NCBI RefSeq assembly: GCF_011745145.1
Contig: NZ_CP050191.1
Location: 4,642,180 to 4,706,179, forward strand
Direction of reading: 5' to 3'
Length of the DNA: 64,000 nucleotides
Source of the DNA: Mycobacterium sp. DL440
GTDB lineage: Bacteria > Actinomycetota > Actinomycetes > Mycobacteriales > Mycobacteriaceae
Positions within the stretch are counted from its first letter, which is position 1; the number at the start of each line of letters is the position of its first letter. A program made the translations under genes and the position numbers. Below, in pieces: positions 1 to 12,180 of this stretch. The notes beneath the pieces were generated by a model. That model saw only the letters and a list, made by a program, of their open reading frames with translations, was not told where the DNA came from and did no database searches.

Positions 1-720
1 GACCGTGCGCAGGTCCGGCAACACCAGCGGCGCGGTGTAGCCGGTCGCCACGACCGCGACATCGTCGCCGGCGAATCCGTCGACATCCGCGCGGATCCGG
101 TGGACCAGCCCGTCGACCAGCCCGGCGAACCCGAAAACCGCTCCGGCCTGCATGCACTCGACGGTGTTCTTGCCGACCACCGAACGCGGACGGGTCAGCT
201 CGACCCGGCGCAGGGCAGCCGAGCGGGCCGCGGCGGCATCCGAGGACACCTGCACACCGGGTGCGATCGCCCCACCCAGGAACTCCCCCTTTGCCGACAC
301 CACATCGACACAGATCGACGAGCCGAAATCGACGATGATCGCCGCAGTGCCGTATTTGTGATAGGCGGCAAGGCAATTCACGATCCGGTCCGCGCCGACT
401 TCCTTGGGGTTGTCGACCAGCAGCGGGATACCGGTACGCACACCGGGTTCAATCAGCACATGCGGCACCGTCGGCCAGTACTGCTCGAGCATGAGGCGCA
501 CCTCATGCAGCACCGAGGGTACCGTGGACAGCCCGGCGGCCCCGGTCAGACGCTCGGAGTCATCTCCGATCAGGCCGTCGAGGGTGAGCGCCAATTCATC
601 TGCAGTCACCTCGGATTCGGTCCGGATCCGCCACTGCTGCACCACTTTCGCGTGATCCCCTGAACCGGAGATCAGCCCGACGATGGTGTGGGTGTTGCGG
701 ACGTCGATGGCGAGCAGCAT
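1..720 (-). CDS. coaX: Type III pantothenate kinase CoaX (3' end outside window)
   Basis: This enzyme phosphorylates pantothenate, the first step from pantothenate to coenzyme A, in the cytosol. Translating the minus strand from the ATG at 720 gives an N-terminus [16 protein letters not shown], the mycobacterial form of the type III nucleotide-binding motif. [12 protein letters not shown] and [15 protein letters not shown], characteristic of the ASKHA fold, follow, then GGAIAPGV. The ATG overlaps the panD stop codon (ATGA), so the gene is translationally coupled to panC-panD. The C-terminus lies beyond base 1, so length cannot be judged. The family assignment is firm; whether it is the active kinase when a type I CoaA may also be present cannot be told from here. 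Confidence 0.93.
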   Translation of the reverse strand, partial: MLLAIDVRNTHTIVGLISGSGDHAKVVQQWRIRTESEVTADELALTLDGLIGDDSERLTGAAGLSTVPSVLHEVRLMLEQYWPTVPHVLIEPGVRTGIPLLVDNPKEVGADRIVNCLAAYHKYGTAAIIVDFGSSICVDVVSAKGEFLGGAIAPGVQVSSDAAAARSAALRRVELTRPRSVVGKNTVECMQAGAVFGFAGLVDGLVHRIRADVDGFAGDDVAVVATGYTAPLVLPDLRTV

Positions 721-1136
721 CAGCGCGGTGACATCAGTTCGGACGCGTCCTCGGGGACGTAGGCCGGGTCATGGCTGTGCTCGCCGAGATCGATCTGCTT
801 GTTGTCGGCATCTACGAACACGATCCGCGGCTGGTAGGCACGGGCCTCGGCATCCTCCATCACCCCGTAGGCGATCAGGATGACCAGATCGCCCGGGTGG
901 ATGAGATGCGCTGCGGCGCCGTTGATCCCGATCACCCCGGTGCCGCTCTCGCCGGTGATGGCGTACGTCACCAGGCGGGCACCGTTGTCGATGTCGACGA
1001 TCGTCACCTGCTCACCCTCGAGCAGGTCGGCCGCTTCCATCAGGTCGGCGTCAATGGTCACCGAGCCCACGTAGTGCAGGTCGGCCTGCGTCACCGTGGC
1101 ACGGTGAATCTTCGATTTCAGCATGGTGCGCTGCAT
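720..1136 (-). CDS. panD: Aspartate 1-decarboxylase (pyruvoyl-dependent)
   Basis: PanD decarboxylates L-aspartate to beta-alanine for pantothenate synthesis. The protein has 138 residues, the usual size. The self-cleavage site is visible as HYVGS at residues 21-25, where the Gly24-Ser25 bond would break to make the pyruvoyl group, and NGAAAHL follows in the active-site region. The start ATG overlaps the panC stop and the gene's own stop overlaps the coaX start, so panC-panD-coaX is one coupled unit. A GGAGGA ribosome binding site lies at 1141-1146 on the minus strand; it is complementary to the UCCUCC in a loop of the 6C-type sRNA at the other end of this window. Confidence 0.96.
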   Translation of the reverse strand: MQRTMLKSKIHRATVTQADLHYVGSVTIDADLMEAADLLEGEQVTIVDIDNGARLVTYAITGESGTGVIGINGAAAHLIHPGDLVILIAYGVMEDAEARAYQPRIVFVDADNKQIDLGEHSHDPAYVPEDASELMSPR

Positions 1137-2080
1137 CAGTTCCTCCAGGGCAATTCGTGATTGTCGCTGTCACCGACGCGGGGGTGTCCGTCGATTCCCG
1201 CCGACGCTCCGATATCGACCGATATGTTGTCCAGCAGCCGGGTCCGGCCCAGCCGAGCGGCCACCAGCAACCGGGCCTGACCTTCGCTCGGCGCGGGACC
1301 CAACATCGGGTCGCGCACCTCCAGGTAGTCGACGTCGATGGCGGGCACCTCGTCGAGCACCGCCCGGGCCGCGTCGACGGTCGCCGACGCCCCGCCCGCC
1401 GCCGCGTACTTCCCTGCCAGCAGGGCCGCCGACAACGCGCCGGCCTGTTCACGCTCGTCGGCATCGAGGTAGCGATTGCGCGACGACATCGCCAGTCCGT
1501 CGGATTCCCGGACGATGGGCACCCCCACGATCTGTACGTCGACATTGAGGTCGGTGACCATCTGCCGGATCAATGCCAGTTGCTGATAGTCCTTTTCGCC
1601 GAAGAAGGCCCGGTCGGGCCGGACGATCTGGAGTAGCTTGAGCACGACGGTGAGCACACCGGCGAAGTGGCCCCGGCGCGACGCGCCTTCCAGTTCATCG
1701 CCGGCTGTCCCGGGCTGCACACTGGTACGGGGTCCGTTGGGGTACATGTCCGAACCGGTTGGGGTGAAAGCGATCTCGACGCCCTCCGCACGCAGCGCGG
1801 CCAGGTCCTCATCGAGGGTCCGCGGGTAGGCGTCGAGGTCTTCGCCCGGCGCGAACTGCAACGGGTTGACGAAGATCGACACCACGACGACCGCGCCCGG
1901 AACCCGCTTGGCCGCCCGGATCAGGGTCAGGTGTCCTTCGTGCAGTGCACCCATGGTGGGCACGAGGGTGACCCGGCGGCCACTGGTGCGCAGGGCCCGG
2001 GCGACCGCTGCGACATCGGCGGGTGCCGAGTAGACGTTCAGCTCGCCGGCGACGAACTTGGGCGTGTTGCTGGGGGTCAT
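1136..2080 (-). CDS. panC: Pantothenate synthetase
   Basis: PanC joins pantoate and beta-alanine using ATP to form pantothenate. The 314-residue protein shows the nucleotidyltransferase signature [10 protein letters not shown] at residues 41-50, the GEKDYQQL motif at 161-168 and the substrate-loop motif MSSRN at 198-202, all intact. The length is normal for actinobacteria. It overlaps the upstream DUF2520 gene by 4 nt and panD by 1 nt, so translation is coupled through the block. The C-terminal 30 residues are low-complexity and unlike the core. Confidence 0.96.
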   Translation of the reverse strand: MTPSNTPKFVAGELNVYSAPADVAAVARALRTSGRRVTLVPTMGALHEGHLTLIRAAKRVPGAVVVVSIFVNPLQFAPGEDLDAYPRTLDEDLAALRAEGVEIAFTPTGSDMYPNGPRTSVQPGTAGDELEGASRRGHFAGVLTVVLKLLQIVRPDRAFFGEKDYQQLALIRQMVTDLNVDVQIVGVPIVRESDGLAMSSRNRYLDADEREQAGALSAALLAGKYAAAGGASATVDAARAVLDEVPAIDVDYLEVRDPMLGPAPSEGQARLLVAARLGRTRLLDNISVDIGASAGIDGHPRVGDSDNHELPWRN

Positions 2081-3060
2081 CCGTGACTCGTTTCAGGGCG
2101 GTTTTTGGGACCTGCTTCTGGGCTCGTCTCCCGGAGAGCTGCGAGCACCCCCGCAGGCGCGTGAGCACGTTGGGCGGTGCGCAGTGAGTCGACCCGATAT
2201 GCCTGGGCCAGTTGAGGATCCAATGCCCTTAGCGCATTCAGATGCGCGGTAACCGCGGCGGCGTCACCGCGCGCAACCGGCCCGGTCAACGCGGCCTGAC
2301 CGCGTTGCAGCGCGTTCTCCAGCGCGGCCTGGGCCAGCGGGCCCACCACACGTTCCGGCAGACCGCCGGGCGCATCGCCGACGAGTTCCTGGCCGAGCAG
2401 TTCCTGGCCGCGAAGCGAGGCACGCAAGATGTCGACCGCATCGAGCACCAGGGTGACCAGGTGGTTGCCGGCATGCGCCAGCGCCGCGTGGTATTGCGTT
2501 CTGGCGTATTCGGGCACCCGGAACGGCTCGCCGCCGATCTCGAGCACCAGCGACTGACCGATCGCATAACCGACTTCGTCGGCCGCGGTGACACCGAAAC
2601 ACGTATCGGCCAGCCGCGAGATGTCCTCGTCCGAGCCGGTGAATGTCATCGCCGGATGGATCGCCAGCGGAATGCACCCCTGCTCGGTCAGCGGGGCCAG
2701 CACCGCGACCCCGTTGGCACCGGAGGTGTGCACCACGATCGTGCCGGGCCGCACCGCACCGGTGGCGGCCAGACCCGACACCAGAGATGTCAGCTCAGCG
2801 TCGGGGACCGCCAACAGCAAGAGTTCGGCCCGCTCCGCCACCTCGGGAACGGGAAGGACGGAGGTTTCGGGCAGCCGACGCTGCGCCCGCAGCCGCGACG
2901 CCTCGGATATCGCGCTGCACGCCACCACCACGTGTTCGACACGTTCCAGGGCATAGCCCAGCGCAGTGCCTACCCGGCCGGCGGAGATGATGCCGACGCT
3001 GAGCCTGGCCGGACGCAATCCCTCAGGAGGGGACCACCCGTTTGCAGGGGGCTGCTGCAT
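2077..3060 (-). CDS. Rossmann-like / DUF2520 protein, Rv3603c homologue
   Basis: A 327-residue predicted NAD(P)-binding oxidoreductase of the family that accompanies panC in actinobacteria. The N-terminal Rossmann motif reads [17 protein letters not shown], with Ala where F420-type proteins often have Gly. A helical C-terminal DUF2520-like half begins near residue 150 (HPAMTFTG, then [15 protein letters not shown]). Conserved linkage to panC suggests a role near pantothenate metabolism, possibly ketopantoate reduction, but that is inference and the substrate is unknown. I chose the ATG at 3060; an in-frame GTG at 3075 would add five residues. Confidence 0.85.
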   Translation of the reverse strand: MQQPPANGWSPPEGLRPARLSVGIISAGRVGTALGYALERVEHVVVACSAISEASRLRAQRRLPETSVLPVPEVAERAELLLLAVPDAELTSLVSGLAATGAVRPGTIVVHTSGANGVAVLAPLTEQGCIPLAIHPAMTFTGSDEDISRLADTCFGVTAADEVGYAIGQSLVLEIGGEPFRVPEYARTQYHAALAHAGNHLVTLVLDAVDILRASLRGQELLGQELVGDAPGGLPERVVGPLAQAALENALQRGQAALTGPVARGDAAAVTAHLNALRALDPQLAQAYRVDSLRTAQRAHAPAGVLAALRETSPEAGPKNRPETSHG

Positions 3061-3140
3061 CGCAGACGACCTCACAGGTTGAAATGGTTTTACGTTCCAG
3101 TCCCGCGTTGCGGGTACCGGACGGTCGCCACGAGACTAGC

Positions 3141-4670
3141 TCACTCCTTGCGGCGCCTGCGACGCCCGCCTTCGGCGGGACCCGTCTGAAACCGTGCCAG
3201 CAGCTCGTTCACCGACTGCCCATCGGCATGGTGCCCGTTCGGCGGCTCGGGCTCGTCGTCGGTGCGGTGCCGCGATGCCCGTCGCGGCGGCTCGGGTGGT
3301 TGCGAGGACTCGGTGGCCAACGCCGGGGACGGCTGTGCCGGTGCGGGCAGGCCGGCGTCGGAAACCTCACCCGCGGCGGAGTGACGACCACGCGGCGGCT
3401 CGGGAGCCTGACCTGGTGACATCGCGGGCGCCGGAGTCGGCGCGGGCTCAAGTGCCGGCTCAGCTGCCGGAGCTGGTTCGGGCTTGGGCGCCGGAGCTGC
3501 GGTGGGTGTCGATTCTTGGGCGCGGCGCCGGCCGACGTACTCGTTTGCGGCGCCGTTCTGGGCTACCGGTGTAGCCCAGTTGCTGCCCGGTACGCCTGCG
3601 GGAATCCACTGTCCCTCGGCGGGTGCCGGTTCCCAACCCGTCGCCGCGGGTTCAGCGGCGGGCGCCGACGTGCTCGGGGGCTCGGGTTCCGGGGCTTCGA
3701 TGGTGGGTGACGGCTGCATCGGCGGCATGGCCGGTGGCGGCGGGGGCGGCGCCCAGGTCGACGGAGGCTCGGGCTGCCGGCGGGCGGCCGGTGGCGGCTC
3801 GGGCCGGGGCTGCGGTTGGGGCTCAGGCCGAGGCCCGGATACCGGTTGCGGCTCAGGCCCGAACACCGGTTGCGGCTCGGGCCGGGGCTGCGGTTGGGAC
3901 TCAGGCCGGGCAGCCGGTTGCGGCCCGGGCCGCGGCGATGCCTTGGGCTCCGGCTGGCGCGGGGTTTCTTGCTGGCGCGGCGGCTCCGGGCGCCGGCGAC
4001 GACGCGGCTGCTCTCCGGCGGGCACTGGCCGCGAGGGCAGCCGGTGCACGCCACCGGACGTCACCCAGTCGTTCTCCGGCGGATGCGGCTCCGCCGGGAC
4101 ATCGATGATCGGGCTTTCCTGGGTACGCGACATGCGGATGTCCGTGACCTCGACGGGCGGCACGTCCAGACGGCTGGCGGTGACCCGGCCGGCGGTACGC
4201 ACCGCGCTCTTGTCGGTCTCGATGGCTGGGCGGTGTACCAGGTCCGTGTCGAACAGGATCTCCAGATTCGCCCGCAATGCGGCCAGCTCGGAGCGCAGCG
4301 CGGCAACCTCGTCGGCGGCCTGGGCGCGCAGCTCCGAGGCCAGCTCGCGGCGCAACTGGGTTTCGACGGTCAGCTCGTACTCCCGCCGCGCCGAGATCTC
4401 GCGATCCAGCTGCAGGTCGTAGACGAACTTCAGATCGCGGGCCTTGGCCTGGTCCAGGTCACTCTGGCGCCGATAGATCACGGAGACGAAGGCCGCCACC
4501 ACGGCGGCCCACAGGGCCAGGATGACAGCGAGTTTCAGCAACTCGACACGATCGGTGAACACCAATGCGGAACTGGCCAGAATGGCGAGCACCAGCAATA
4601 CCGTTAAGAGCAGCCAGCCTGGCCTTCGGCCGCCGCGCCGTGGCCGACCACCGCGGGGCAGAACGGTCAT
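3141..4670 (-). CDS. Membrane protein with long Pro/Glu-rich tail (Rv3604c/DUF6779-like)
   Basis: Start ATG at 4670 gives about 509 residues; an in-frame start at 4730 is possible but adds residues of no clear character. The N-terminus is basic (PRRGGRRPG) and is followed by two adjacent transmembrane segments, GWLLLTVLLVLAILASSALV and LLKLAVILALWAAVVAAFVS. Next comes a coiled-coil-like stretch rich in Arg, Glu and Ala (roughly residues 70-140). The rest is dominated by Pro-Glu-Pro-Gln repeats, with a charged C-terminus ending GGRRRRRKE. This resembles envelope-spanning or septal accessory proteins. M. tuberculosis has a proline-rich membrane protein in the same place. The function is not known. 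Confidence 0.8.
   Translation of the reverse strand: MTVLPRGGRPRRGGRRPGWLLLTVLLVLAILASSALVFTDRVELLKLAVILALWAAVVAAFVSVIYRRQSDLDQAKARDLKFVYDLQLDREISARREYELTVETQLRRELASELRAQAADEVAALRSELAALRANLEILFDTDLVHRPAIETDKSAVRTAGRVTASRLDVPPVEVTDIRMSRTQESPIIDVPAEPHPPENDWVTSGGVHRLPSRPVPAGEQPRRRRRPEPPRQQETPRQPEPKASPRPGPQPAARPESQPQPRPEPQPVFGPEPQPVSGPRPEPQPQPRPEPPPAARRQPEPPSTWAPPPPPPAMPPMQPSPTIEAPEPEPPSTSAPAAEPAATGWEPAPAEGQWIPAGVPGSNWATPVAQNGAANEYVGRRRAQESTPTAAPAPKPEPAPAAEPALEPAPTPAPAMSPGQAPEPPRGRHSAAGEVSDAGLPAPAQPSPALATESSQPPEPPRRASRHRTDDEPEPPNGHHADGQSVNELLARFQTGPAEGGRRRRRKE
3791..3940. repeat. Degenerate tandem repeat coding for PEPQP units
   Basis: On the plus strand the segment repeats variants of ggttgcggctcaggcc and ggctgcggttgg several times. 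On the coding (minus) strand it specifies alternating Pro-Glu-Pro-Gln and Pro-Arg-Pro units. Such imperfect repeats are prone to copy-number change by slippage, so strain length variation is expected here. Confidence 0.75.
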
Positions 4671-4748
4671 GCGCCGACTGTACCCGTCAGAGGTCATCCA
4701 GCCTGGGGACCGCTGCGGCGATTCGGCCAACTACCTGGCTGAAATCGT

Positions 4749-5225
4749 TCACTCGGTCGCAGTATCTCCGTTGTCCGGCGGTTCCTCGGGAGACTTGCAG
4801 CAATGCTGTAGCCACACCGCCGCGACGATCAGCGCCAGGGCACTGATCGCAGCCACCACCGCGCCGGGAGTGTCCTCGCCGGCGACCCTCAGGTCGCCGC
4901 GCCGGGGCAACAGGTACACCAGCACCCCGATCCACCAGCCCGCGGCGATGGCGCCGACCCAGGCCGAGGCCTTGGCGATGACGACCGACCGGGCCACCGT
5001 GAGTGGGTGCAGGCGGCCCCCACCGACCCCGATCTGACCGTCGTTGATCTTGGCCCGTACATAGAACGCCCAGCCCGCCTCGGCGATCGCAACCGCCAGC
5101 AGTGAGAGTCCGGTCCAGATGGTGAGCGGCGGGAACCACCGGTAGAGGCCACCGACCAGCAGGTAGCCGACGATGGCGACGACGACCACCGCGCCGGCCA
5201 GGTCGCGTTTGCGCGTCGGGCCCAT
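4749..5225 (-). CDS. DUF3180 membrane protein, Rv3605c homologue
   Basis: A 158-residue protein beginning [20 protein letters not shown] at the ATG that overlaps the folK stop (ATGA); longer readings extend only into folK. Four hydrophobic segments are visible: residues about 10-30, 36-56, 85-108 (SVVIAKASAWVGAIAAGWWI) and 120-145. This matches the small four-helix DUF3180 family that sits directly after folK across mycobacteria. The linkage suggests a function tied to folate or its membrane handling, but none is established. Confidence 0.88.
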   Translation of the reverse strand: MGPTRKRDLAGAVVVVAIVGYLLVGGLYRWFPPLTIWTGLSLLAVAIAEAGWAFYVRAKINDGQIGVGGGRLHPLTVARSVVIAKASAWVGAIAAGWWIGVLVYLLPRRGDLRVAGEDTPGAVVAAISALALIVAAVWLQHCCKSPEEPPDNGDTATE

Positions 5226-5761
5226 CAGTCGGCCACCGGTTCGGTGCGGAAGTCCAGCGCCAGATCGGTGCGCCTGACCCCGGCTCGTTCGGCCGGGTCG
5301 ATCTCCTCCAGCAGGTGCGCGACCCGCCGGGTGCGGCCGATGACGGTCAGCGTGGCATCCGGATCCACCGCCAACCACGGGATCAGCACGAACGCGCGCA
5401 GATGAGCCAGCGGGTGCGGCAACGTCAGGTCGTCATCGCGGGACTGCACCTCGACGTCACCGTCATGGCAGGTGACCAGGTCGACGTCGAGGGTGCGCGG
5501 GCCCCACCTCTGCTCCCGGACCCGGTCCGCGGCCGTTTCCAACTCCTGGCCGCGTCGCAGCCAGCCGTGTCCGTCGAGGCCCGGATCGTCGGCGAGCAGT
5601 ACCGCGTTCAGGAACGGCGCCTGCTCGACTCCGCCCCAGGCGTCGGTCTCGAACACCGGCGACACCGCGCGGACCGCACTCCCGAAGCCGTCGACCACCG
5701 ACTGCAACCGGGCCAGCCGGTCGCCGAGATTGGACCCGATCGACAGAACGGTCGATGTCAC
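5225..5761 (-). CDS. folK: 6-hydroxymethyl-7,8-dihydropterin pyrophosphokinase
   Basis: FolK transfers pyrophosphate from ATP to hydroxymethyl-dihydropterin, preparing it for FolP. The start is a GTG at 5761 overlapping the folB stop (GTGA), giving 178 residues. The visible family motifs are GSNLGDR near the N-terminus, ETDAWGG, the catalytic [12 protein letters not shown] segment and [16 protein letters not shown]. Longer in-frame readings up to 6028 run through folB in the wrong frame and have no pterin-enzyme features. Confidence 0.96.
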   Translation of the reverse strand: MTSTVLSIGSNLGDRLARLQSVVDGFGSAVRAVSPVFETDAWGGVEQAPFLNAVLLADDPGLDGHGWLRRGQELETAADRVREQRWGPRTLDVDLVTCHDGDVEVQSRDDDLTLPHPLAHLRAFVLIPWLAVDPDATLTVIGRTRRVAHLLEEIDPAERAGVRRTDLALDFRTEPVAD

Positions 5762-6132
5762 GTGGAGTTCCCCCGCCTCGATCGCCGGGCCACCACCGCG
5801 ACATCGTCGAAGGTCAGCGGAATCGGGGCGCTCGGCTTGTGCACGACGACCTCGACCGCATGCAGACGCTCGTCGGCCATGATGGCGTCGGCGATCTCGG
5901 CCGAGACCGTCTCGATCAAGTTCCGCGGCGGGCCCGCGACGATATCTGCTGCCCGCTGGGCCAGTGCGCCGTAGTCGAGTGTGTCGGCGAGATCGTCGGT
6001 GGCTGCCGCCCGGCGCAGGTCCACCCATGCCGTGATGTCGATGACGAAGTCCTGCCCGTCGCGGCGCTCATGGTCGAACACACCGTGATTGCCACGAACC
6101 CGTAAGCCGCGCAATTCAATTCGATCAGCCAA
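5758..6132 (-). CDS. folB: Dihydroneopterin aldolase
   Basis: FolB cleaves dihydroneopterin to 6-hydroxymethyl-dihydropterin. I take the TTG at 6132 as the start: it is preceded by GGAGG on the minus strand, overlaps the folP stop, and gives the expected N-terminus [18 protein letters not shown] after initiator Met substitution, 124 residues. An ATG at 6192 would add 20 residues out of family. Conserved features are [21 protein letters not shown] (with the substrate Glu) and the VHKPSAPIP catalytic segment containing the lysine. Confidence 0.95.
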   Translation of the reverse strand: MADRIELRGLRVRGNHGVFDHERRDGQDFVIDITAWVDLRRAAATDDLADTLDYGALAQRAADIVAGPPRNLIETVSAEIADAIMADERLHAVEVVVHKPSAPIPLTFDDVAVVARRSRRGNST

Positions 6133-6982
6133 TCTGACCTCCAGATTCCCAGGCTTCCAGTACGGCGAGCGCGTCGACGGAGGCCACCACATCGTGCACC
6201 CGAACTCCCCAGGCCCCGCGCTGGGCCGCGAGCATCGAGATCACCGCGGTGGCGGTCTCACGGCCGTCCGGTGGGCGCGGGGTCCCGTCGGGCCCGGCCA
6301 GCAAGGCACCGAGGAAACGCTTGCGTGACGCACCGACCAACACGGGGATCCCGGTCGCGATGAATTCGGGCAGCGCGTGCAGCAGGGCCCAATTGTCCTG
6401 CGCGGTCTTGGCGAATCCCAGACCCGGGTCGATGATCAGCCGCTCCGGGGCAACGCCCGCAGCGACCGCGGCGTCGACCGCGGTCAGCAGTTCGGCCCGA
6501 ACCTCGGCCACCACATCGCCGTAACCCGGAGCGCGGTGCGGCCGCTCGGTGCCGACCGAACGCCAGTGCATCAGGATCCACGGCACTTTCGCCTCGGCGA
6601 GCAGCGGCGCCATGTTGGGGTCCGCCAGGCCGCCGGACACGTCGTTGACGATCTGCGCGCCACTTTCCAGGGCCACCTTCGCCACATCGGCGTGCATGGT
6701 GTCGATGCTGACCGTGACGCCTTGGGAGGCAAGCGCTTCGATGACCGGAGCGACCCGGGCCGCCTCCACCGCAGGGTCGACGCGCACCGCACCGGGCCGG
6801 GTCGATTCCCCGCCGACGTCGATGATCGCGGCCCCGGCAGCGGCCAGCGCCAGCCCCTGTTCGACGGCGCGGTCGCGGTCGATGAACTTGCCGCCGTCGG
6901 AGAAGGAATCGTCGGTGACATTCACCACCCCCATGACCTGCACGCGCGTTCCGCGAGGGACCATCGGCCTGGCTGGGTTCAC
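6125..6982 (-). CDS. folP: Dihydropteroate synthase
   Basis: FolP condenses hydroxymethyl-dihydropterin pyrophosphate with p-aminobenzoate and is the sulfonamide target. I use the GTG at 6982, which forms a GTGA overlap with the folE stop, giving 285 residues; an ATG at 6964 is an alternative. The motifs are intact: [43 protein letters not shown] and the pABA/sulfa loop GASRKRF. The sequence looks like the functional FolP1 type rather than the inactive FolP2 paralogue. Confidence 0.96.
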   Translation of the reverse strand: MNPARPMVPRGTRVQVMGVVNVTDDSFSDGGKFIDRDRAVEQGLALAAAGAAIIDVGGESTRPGAVRVDPAVEAARVAPVIEALASQGVTVSIDTMHADVAKVALESGAQIVNDVSGGLADPNMAPLLAEAKVPWILMHWRSVGTERPHRAPGYGDVVAEVRAELLTAVDAAVAAGVAPERLIIDPGLGFAKTAQDNWALLHALPEFIATGIPVLVGASRKRFLGALLAGPDGTPRPPDGRETATAVISMLAAQRGAWGVRVHDVVASVDALAVLEAWESGGQIG

Positions 6983-7596
6983 TTCCGCAGGATCAGTTCC
7001 AGCGCCTCGGCCCGAGAAGCCTTGTCGGTCTTGAACTGTCCCCGCACCGCGGAGGTGGTGGTGACCGCGCCCGGCTTGCGGACGCCGCGCATGGCCATGC
7101 ACAGGTGCTCGGCCTCGATCACCACGATGGCTCCGCGCGGATCGAGCTTGCGCATCATCGCGTCGGCGATCTGCGCCGTCAGGCGTTCCTGCACCTGCGG
7201 ACGCTTGGAGTACAGGTCGACCAGCCGGGCGATCTTCGACAGACCGGTCACCCGGCCGTCCACCCCGGGGATGTATCCGACGTGGGCCACCCCGTGGAAC
7301 GACACCAGGTGATGCTCACAGGTGGAGTACAACGGGATCGACTTGACCAAGACGAGCTCGTCGTGTTCCTCGTCGAAGGTGGTGTTGAGCACCGCGTCCG
7401 GGTCGGTGTAGAGACCGGCCATCAGTTCCTTGTACGCACGCGCCACGCGGGCCGGGGTATCCAGCAGACCCTGACGGTCGGGGTCCTCACCGATGGCGAT
7501 CAGCAGCTCACGCACGGCCGCCTCGGCGCGCGGTTGGTCGAACACCCGCGTGGCCGTATCGGTGTTGTTGTGATGCTCGCGCAGCGACTGCGCCAT
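6979..7596 (-). CDS. folE: GTP cyclohydrolase I
   Basis: FolE converts GTP to dihydroneopterin triphosphate, the committed step of folate synthesis. Starting at the ATG at 7596 (preceded by GGAGG) gives 205 residues. Zinc ligands are apparent as Cys93 and His96 in [10 protein letters not shown] and Cys166 in [11 protein letters not shown]. The [10 protein letters not shown] motif and RPQVQERLT are present. The gene lies 20 nt after ftsH and its stop overlaps folP, so folate synthesis is co-expressed with ftsH. Upstream in-frame extension to 7908 only reads the ftsH tail out of frame. Confidence 0.97.
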   Translation of the reverse strand: MAQSLREHHNNTDTATRVFDQPRAEAAVRELLIAIGEDPDRQGLLDTPARVARAYKELMAGLYTDPDAVLNTTFDEEHDELVLVKSIPLYSTCEHHLVSFHGVAHVGYIPGVDGRVTGLSKIARLVDLYSKRPQVQERLTAQIADAMMRKLDPRGAIVVIEAEHLCMAMRGVRKPGAVTTTSAVRGQFKTDKASRAEALELILRK

Positions 7597-7615
7597 CGAA
7601 GCCTCCGTTCTCGGA

Positions 7616-9916
<2,301 letters not shown>

Positions 9917-10078
9917 CGATCACTCGGCCGAGTTCGGCCCGGTCCTTCCAACGTGCGCAGTTGAGACATTCAAGGCTACCGCTTGACCAACGTCCGGCAG
10001 TTCCCGACGGTATCTAGCCGACGGCGGGCCGCTGTGCTTGGGTGAGATCGTGCTCACTTCTGCCGAATTGCTCCTCGC

Positions 10079-10999
10079 GTGCGCGTGACCCAACGGTTGG
10101 TCGACACCAATGGCGTGACGCTGAAGGTGACCGAGGCGGGTGAGCACGGAAATCCGGTGGTGGTGCTGGCCCACGGGTTCCCGGAGCTGGCCTACTCATG
10201 GCGGCACCAGATCCCCGTGCTTGCGGCCGCCGGCTATCACGTCCTGGCCCCTGACCAGCGGGGTTACGGTGGCTCATCACGGCCCGAGGCCATCGATGCC
10301 TTTAACATCGTGGAGCTGACCGCCGACATCGCGGGGTTGCTCGATGATGTCGGCGCCGCGCAGGCGGTGCTCATCGGTCACGACTGGGGCTCGCCCGTCG
10401 TCACCAACTTTCCGTTGTTCTTCCCTGATCGGGTCGCGGCGGTGGCCGCGCTGAGCGTGCCCCCGGTCCCCCGGGCATCCGGGCCGCCGACGCAGATCTG
10501 GCGCAAGATCGTCGGGGACAACTTCTTCTACATCCTGTACTTCCAAGAGCCCGGCGTCGCCGACACCGCACTGGGCGCCGATGTCCGTCAGTCGCTGCGC
10601 CGCATGATCGCGATGGAAGGCATCAGCGCTCCCCCGGACAGCCTGTCGGATCGACCGCTGCCGCCACTGCCGGACTGGATCACCGCCGACGAGTTCGAGC
10701 GTTACGTGCAGGCCTACGCCGAGACCGGCTTCACCGGGCCGCTGAACTGGTACCGCAACTTCGACCGGAACTGGGAGCTCACCGCGAGCACTCCCGCATC
10801 GGCTATCACGGTCCCGATGCTGTTCGTCGCCGGCACCGCCGACCCGGTGCTGGGCTTCACGCCGCGCGACCGGGTGCGTGACGTGGCCACCGGTGACTAC
10901 CGCGAGGTACTGCTCGACGGCGCCGGACACTGGCTGCAGCAGGAACGTCCCGATGAGGTGAACAAAGTGCTGTTGGAGTTCCTGGAGGGCCTGAAGTGA
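10079..10999 (+). CDS. ephA: Alpha/beta hydrolase, EphA-type epoxide hydrolase
   Basis: The 306-residue protein has the epoxide hydrolase layout: oxyanion motif HGFPE, the GYGGSSRP segment, nucleophile elbow GHDWGS with Asp as nucleophile, and a terminal GAGHWLQQERP with the catalytic His. The second Asp/Glu would lie in the AGTADPVLGF region. Cap tyrosines that polarise the epoxide are plausibly in the YFQEPG and WYRNF stretches. It corresponds to the gene next to Rv3618 in M. tuberculosis, and its stop overlaps the next gene (GTGA). The start is ambiguous between GTGs at 10079 and 10085; neither has a strong ribosome binding site. The physiological substrate is unknown. Confidence 0.88.
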   Translation: MRVTQRLVDTNGVTLKVTEAGEHGNPVVVLAHGFPELAYSWRHQIPVLAAAGYHVLAPDQRGYGGSSRPEAIDAFNIVELTADIAGLLDDVGAAQAVLIGHDWGSPVVTNFPLFFPDRVAAVAALSVPPVPRASGPPTQIWRKIVGDNFFYILYFQEPGVADTALGADVRQSLRRMIAMEGISAPPDSLSDRPLPPLPDWITADEFERYVQAYAETGFTGPLNWYRNFDRNWELTASTPASAITVPMLFVAGTADPVLGFTPRDRVRDVATGDYREVLLDGAGHWLQQERPDEVNKVLLEFLEGLK

Positions 11000-12180
11000 G
11001 TCCGTTGAATTTCGGCGTCTTCATCACGCCGTTTCACCCGGTCGGCCAATCCCCGACCACCGCACTGCAATACGACATGGACCGGGTCGAGGCGCTGGAC
11101 CGGCTGGGCTACGACGAGGCCTGGTTCGGCGAACATCACTCCGGCGGTTACGAACTCATCGCCTGCCCGGAGGTGTTCATCGCCGCCGCCGCCGAACGGA
11201 CCAGGCACATCCGGTTGGGCACCGGCGTGGTGTCCCTGCCGTACCACCACCCGCTGATGGTGGCCGACCGGTGGGTGCTGCTCGACCACCTGACCCGCGG
11301 CCGGGTGGTGTTCGGAACCGGGCCGGGTGCGCTGCCGTCGGATGCCTACATGATGGGCATCGACCCGGTGGATCAGCGGCCGATGATGCAGGAATCCCTC
11401 GAGGCGATCCTGGCGCTGTTCCGCGCCGCACCCGACGAACGGATCAGCCGCGAGACCGACTGGTTCACCCTGCGCGACGCGGCACTGCACATCCGCCCGT
11501 ACACCTGGCCGTATCCCGAGATATCGACTGCGGCAATGATTTCCCCGTCGGGCCCGCGGTTGGCCGGGGCGTTGGGCACCTCGCTGCTCTCGCTGTCGAT
11601 GTCGGTGCCCGGCGGCTACGCGGCCATCGAGACCACCTGGGACACCGTGCGCGAGCAGGCCGCCAAATCCGATCGGCCCGAACCGGACCGGCAGAACTGG
11701 CGGGTGCTCGGGGTCATCCACCTCGCCGACACCCGCGAACAAGCCATTGAGGACTGCACCTACGGCCTGCAGGATTTCGCCAACTACTTCGGCGCGGCCG
11801 GTTTCGTCCCGTTGTCCGAGAAAACCGAGGCAGCCGGTTCCGCATACGAGTTCGTGGAAAACTATGCCTCCAAAGGCAATTGCTGTATCGGCACGACCGC
11901 CGATGCAATCGCCTACATCCAGGACCTGCTCGACCGCTCCGGCGGGTTCGGCACCCTCCTGCTTCTCGGCCACGACTGGGCGCCGCCGGCCGCCACGTTC
12001 CATTCCTACGAACTGTTCGCCCGCGAGGTGATCCCACATTTCAAGGGTCAGCTCACGGCGGCGCGGGCCTCGCACGACTGGGCCAAGGGCATGCGAGATC
12101 AACTGCTGGGCCGCGCCGGGCAGGCGATCGTCAACGCGATCACCGAACACACTTCGGAAAGCAACGAGGGGAAGAGTTGA
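10996..12180 (+). CDS. LLM-class flavin-dependent monooxygenase, Rv3618 homologue
   Basis: A 394-residue bacterial-luciferase-like TIM-barrel oxidoreductase. Family features are the N-terminal FGVFITPFHP, LGYDEAWFGEHHSGG (active-site His region), LGTGVVSLPYHHP and GRVVFGTGPGALPSD. It starts at a GTG overlapping the ephA stop, so the two are co-translated, and its stop overlaps the downstream dehydrogenase start (TGATG). The three-gene run hydrolase-monooxygenase-dehydrogenase looks like a small catabolic operon for an oxygenated or cyclic substrate. The substrate is inference only. Confidence 0.88.
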   Translation: MSPLNFGVFITPFHPVGQSPTTALQYDMDRVEALDRLGYDEAWFGEHHSGGYELIACPEVFIAAAAERTRHIRLGTGVVSLPYHHPLMVADRWVLLDHLTRGRVVFGTGPGALPSDAYMMGIDPVDQRPMMQESLEAILALFRAAPDERISRETDWFTLRDAALHIRPYTWPYPEISTAAMISPSGPRLAGALGTSLLSLSMSVPGGYAAIETTWDTVREQAAKSDRPEPDRQNWRVLGVIHLADTREQAIEDCTYGLQDFANYFGAAGFVPLSEKTEAAGSAYEFVENYASKGNCCIGTTADAIAYIQDLLDRSGGFGTLLLLGHDWAPPAATFHSYELFAREVIPHFKGQLTAARASHDWAKGMRDQLLGRAGQAIVNAITEHTSESNEGKS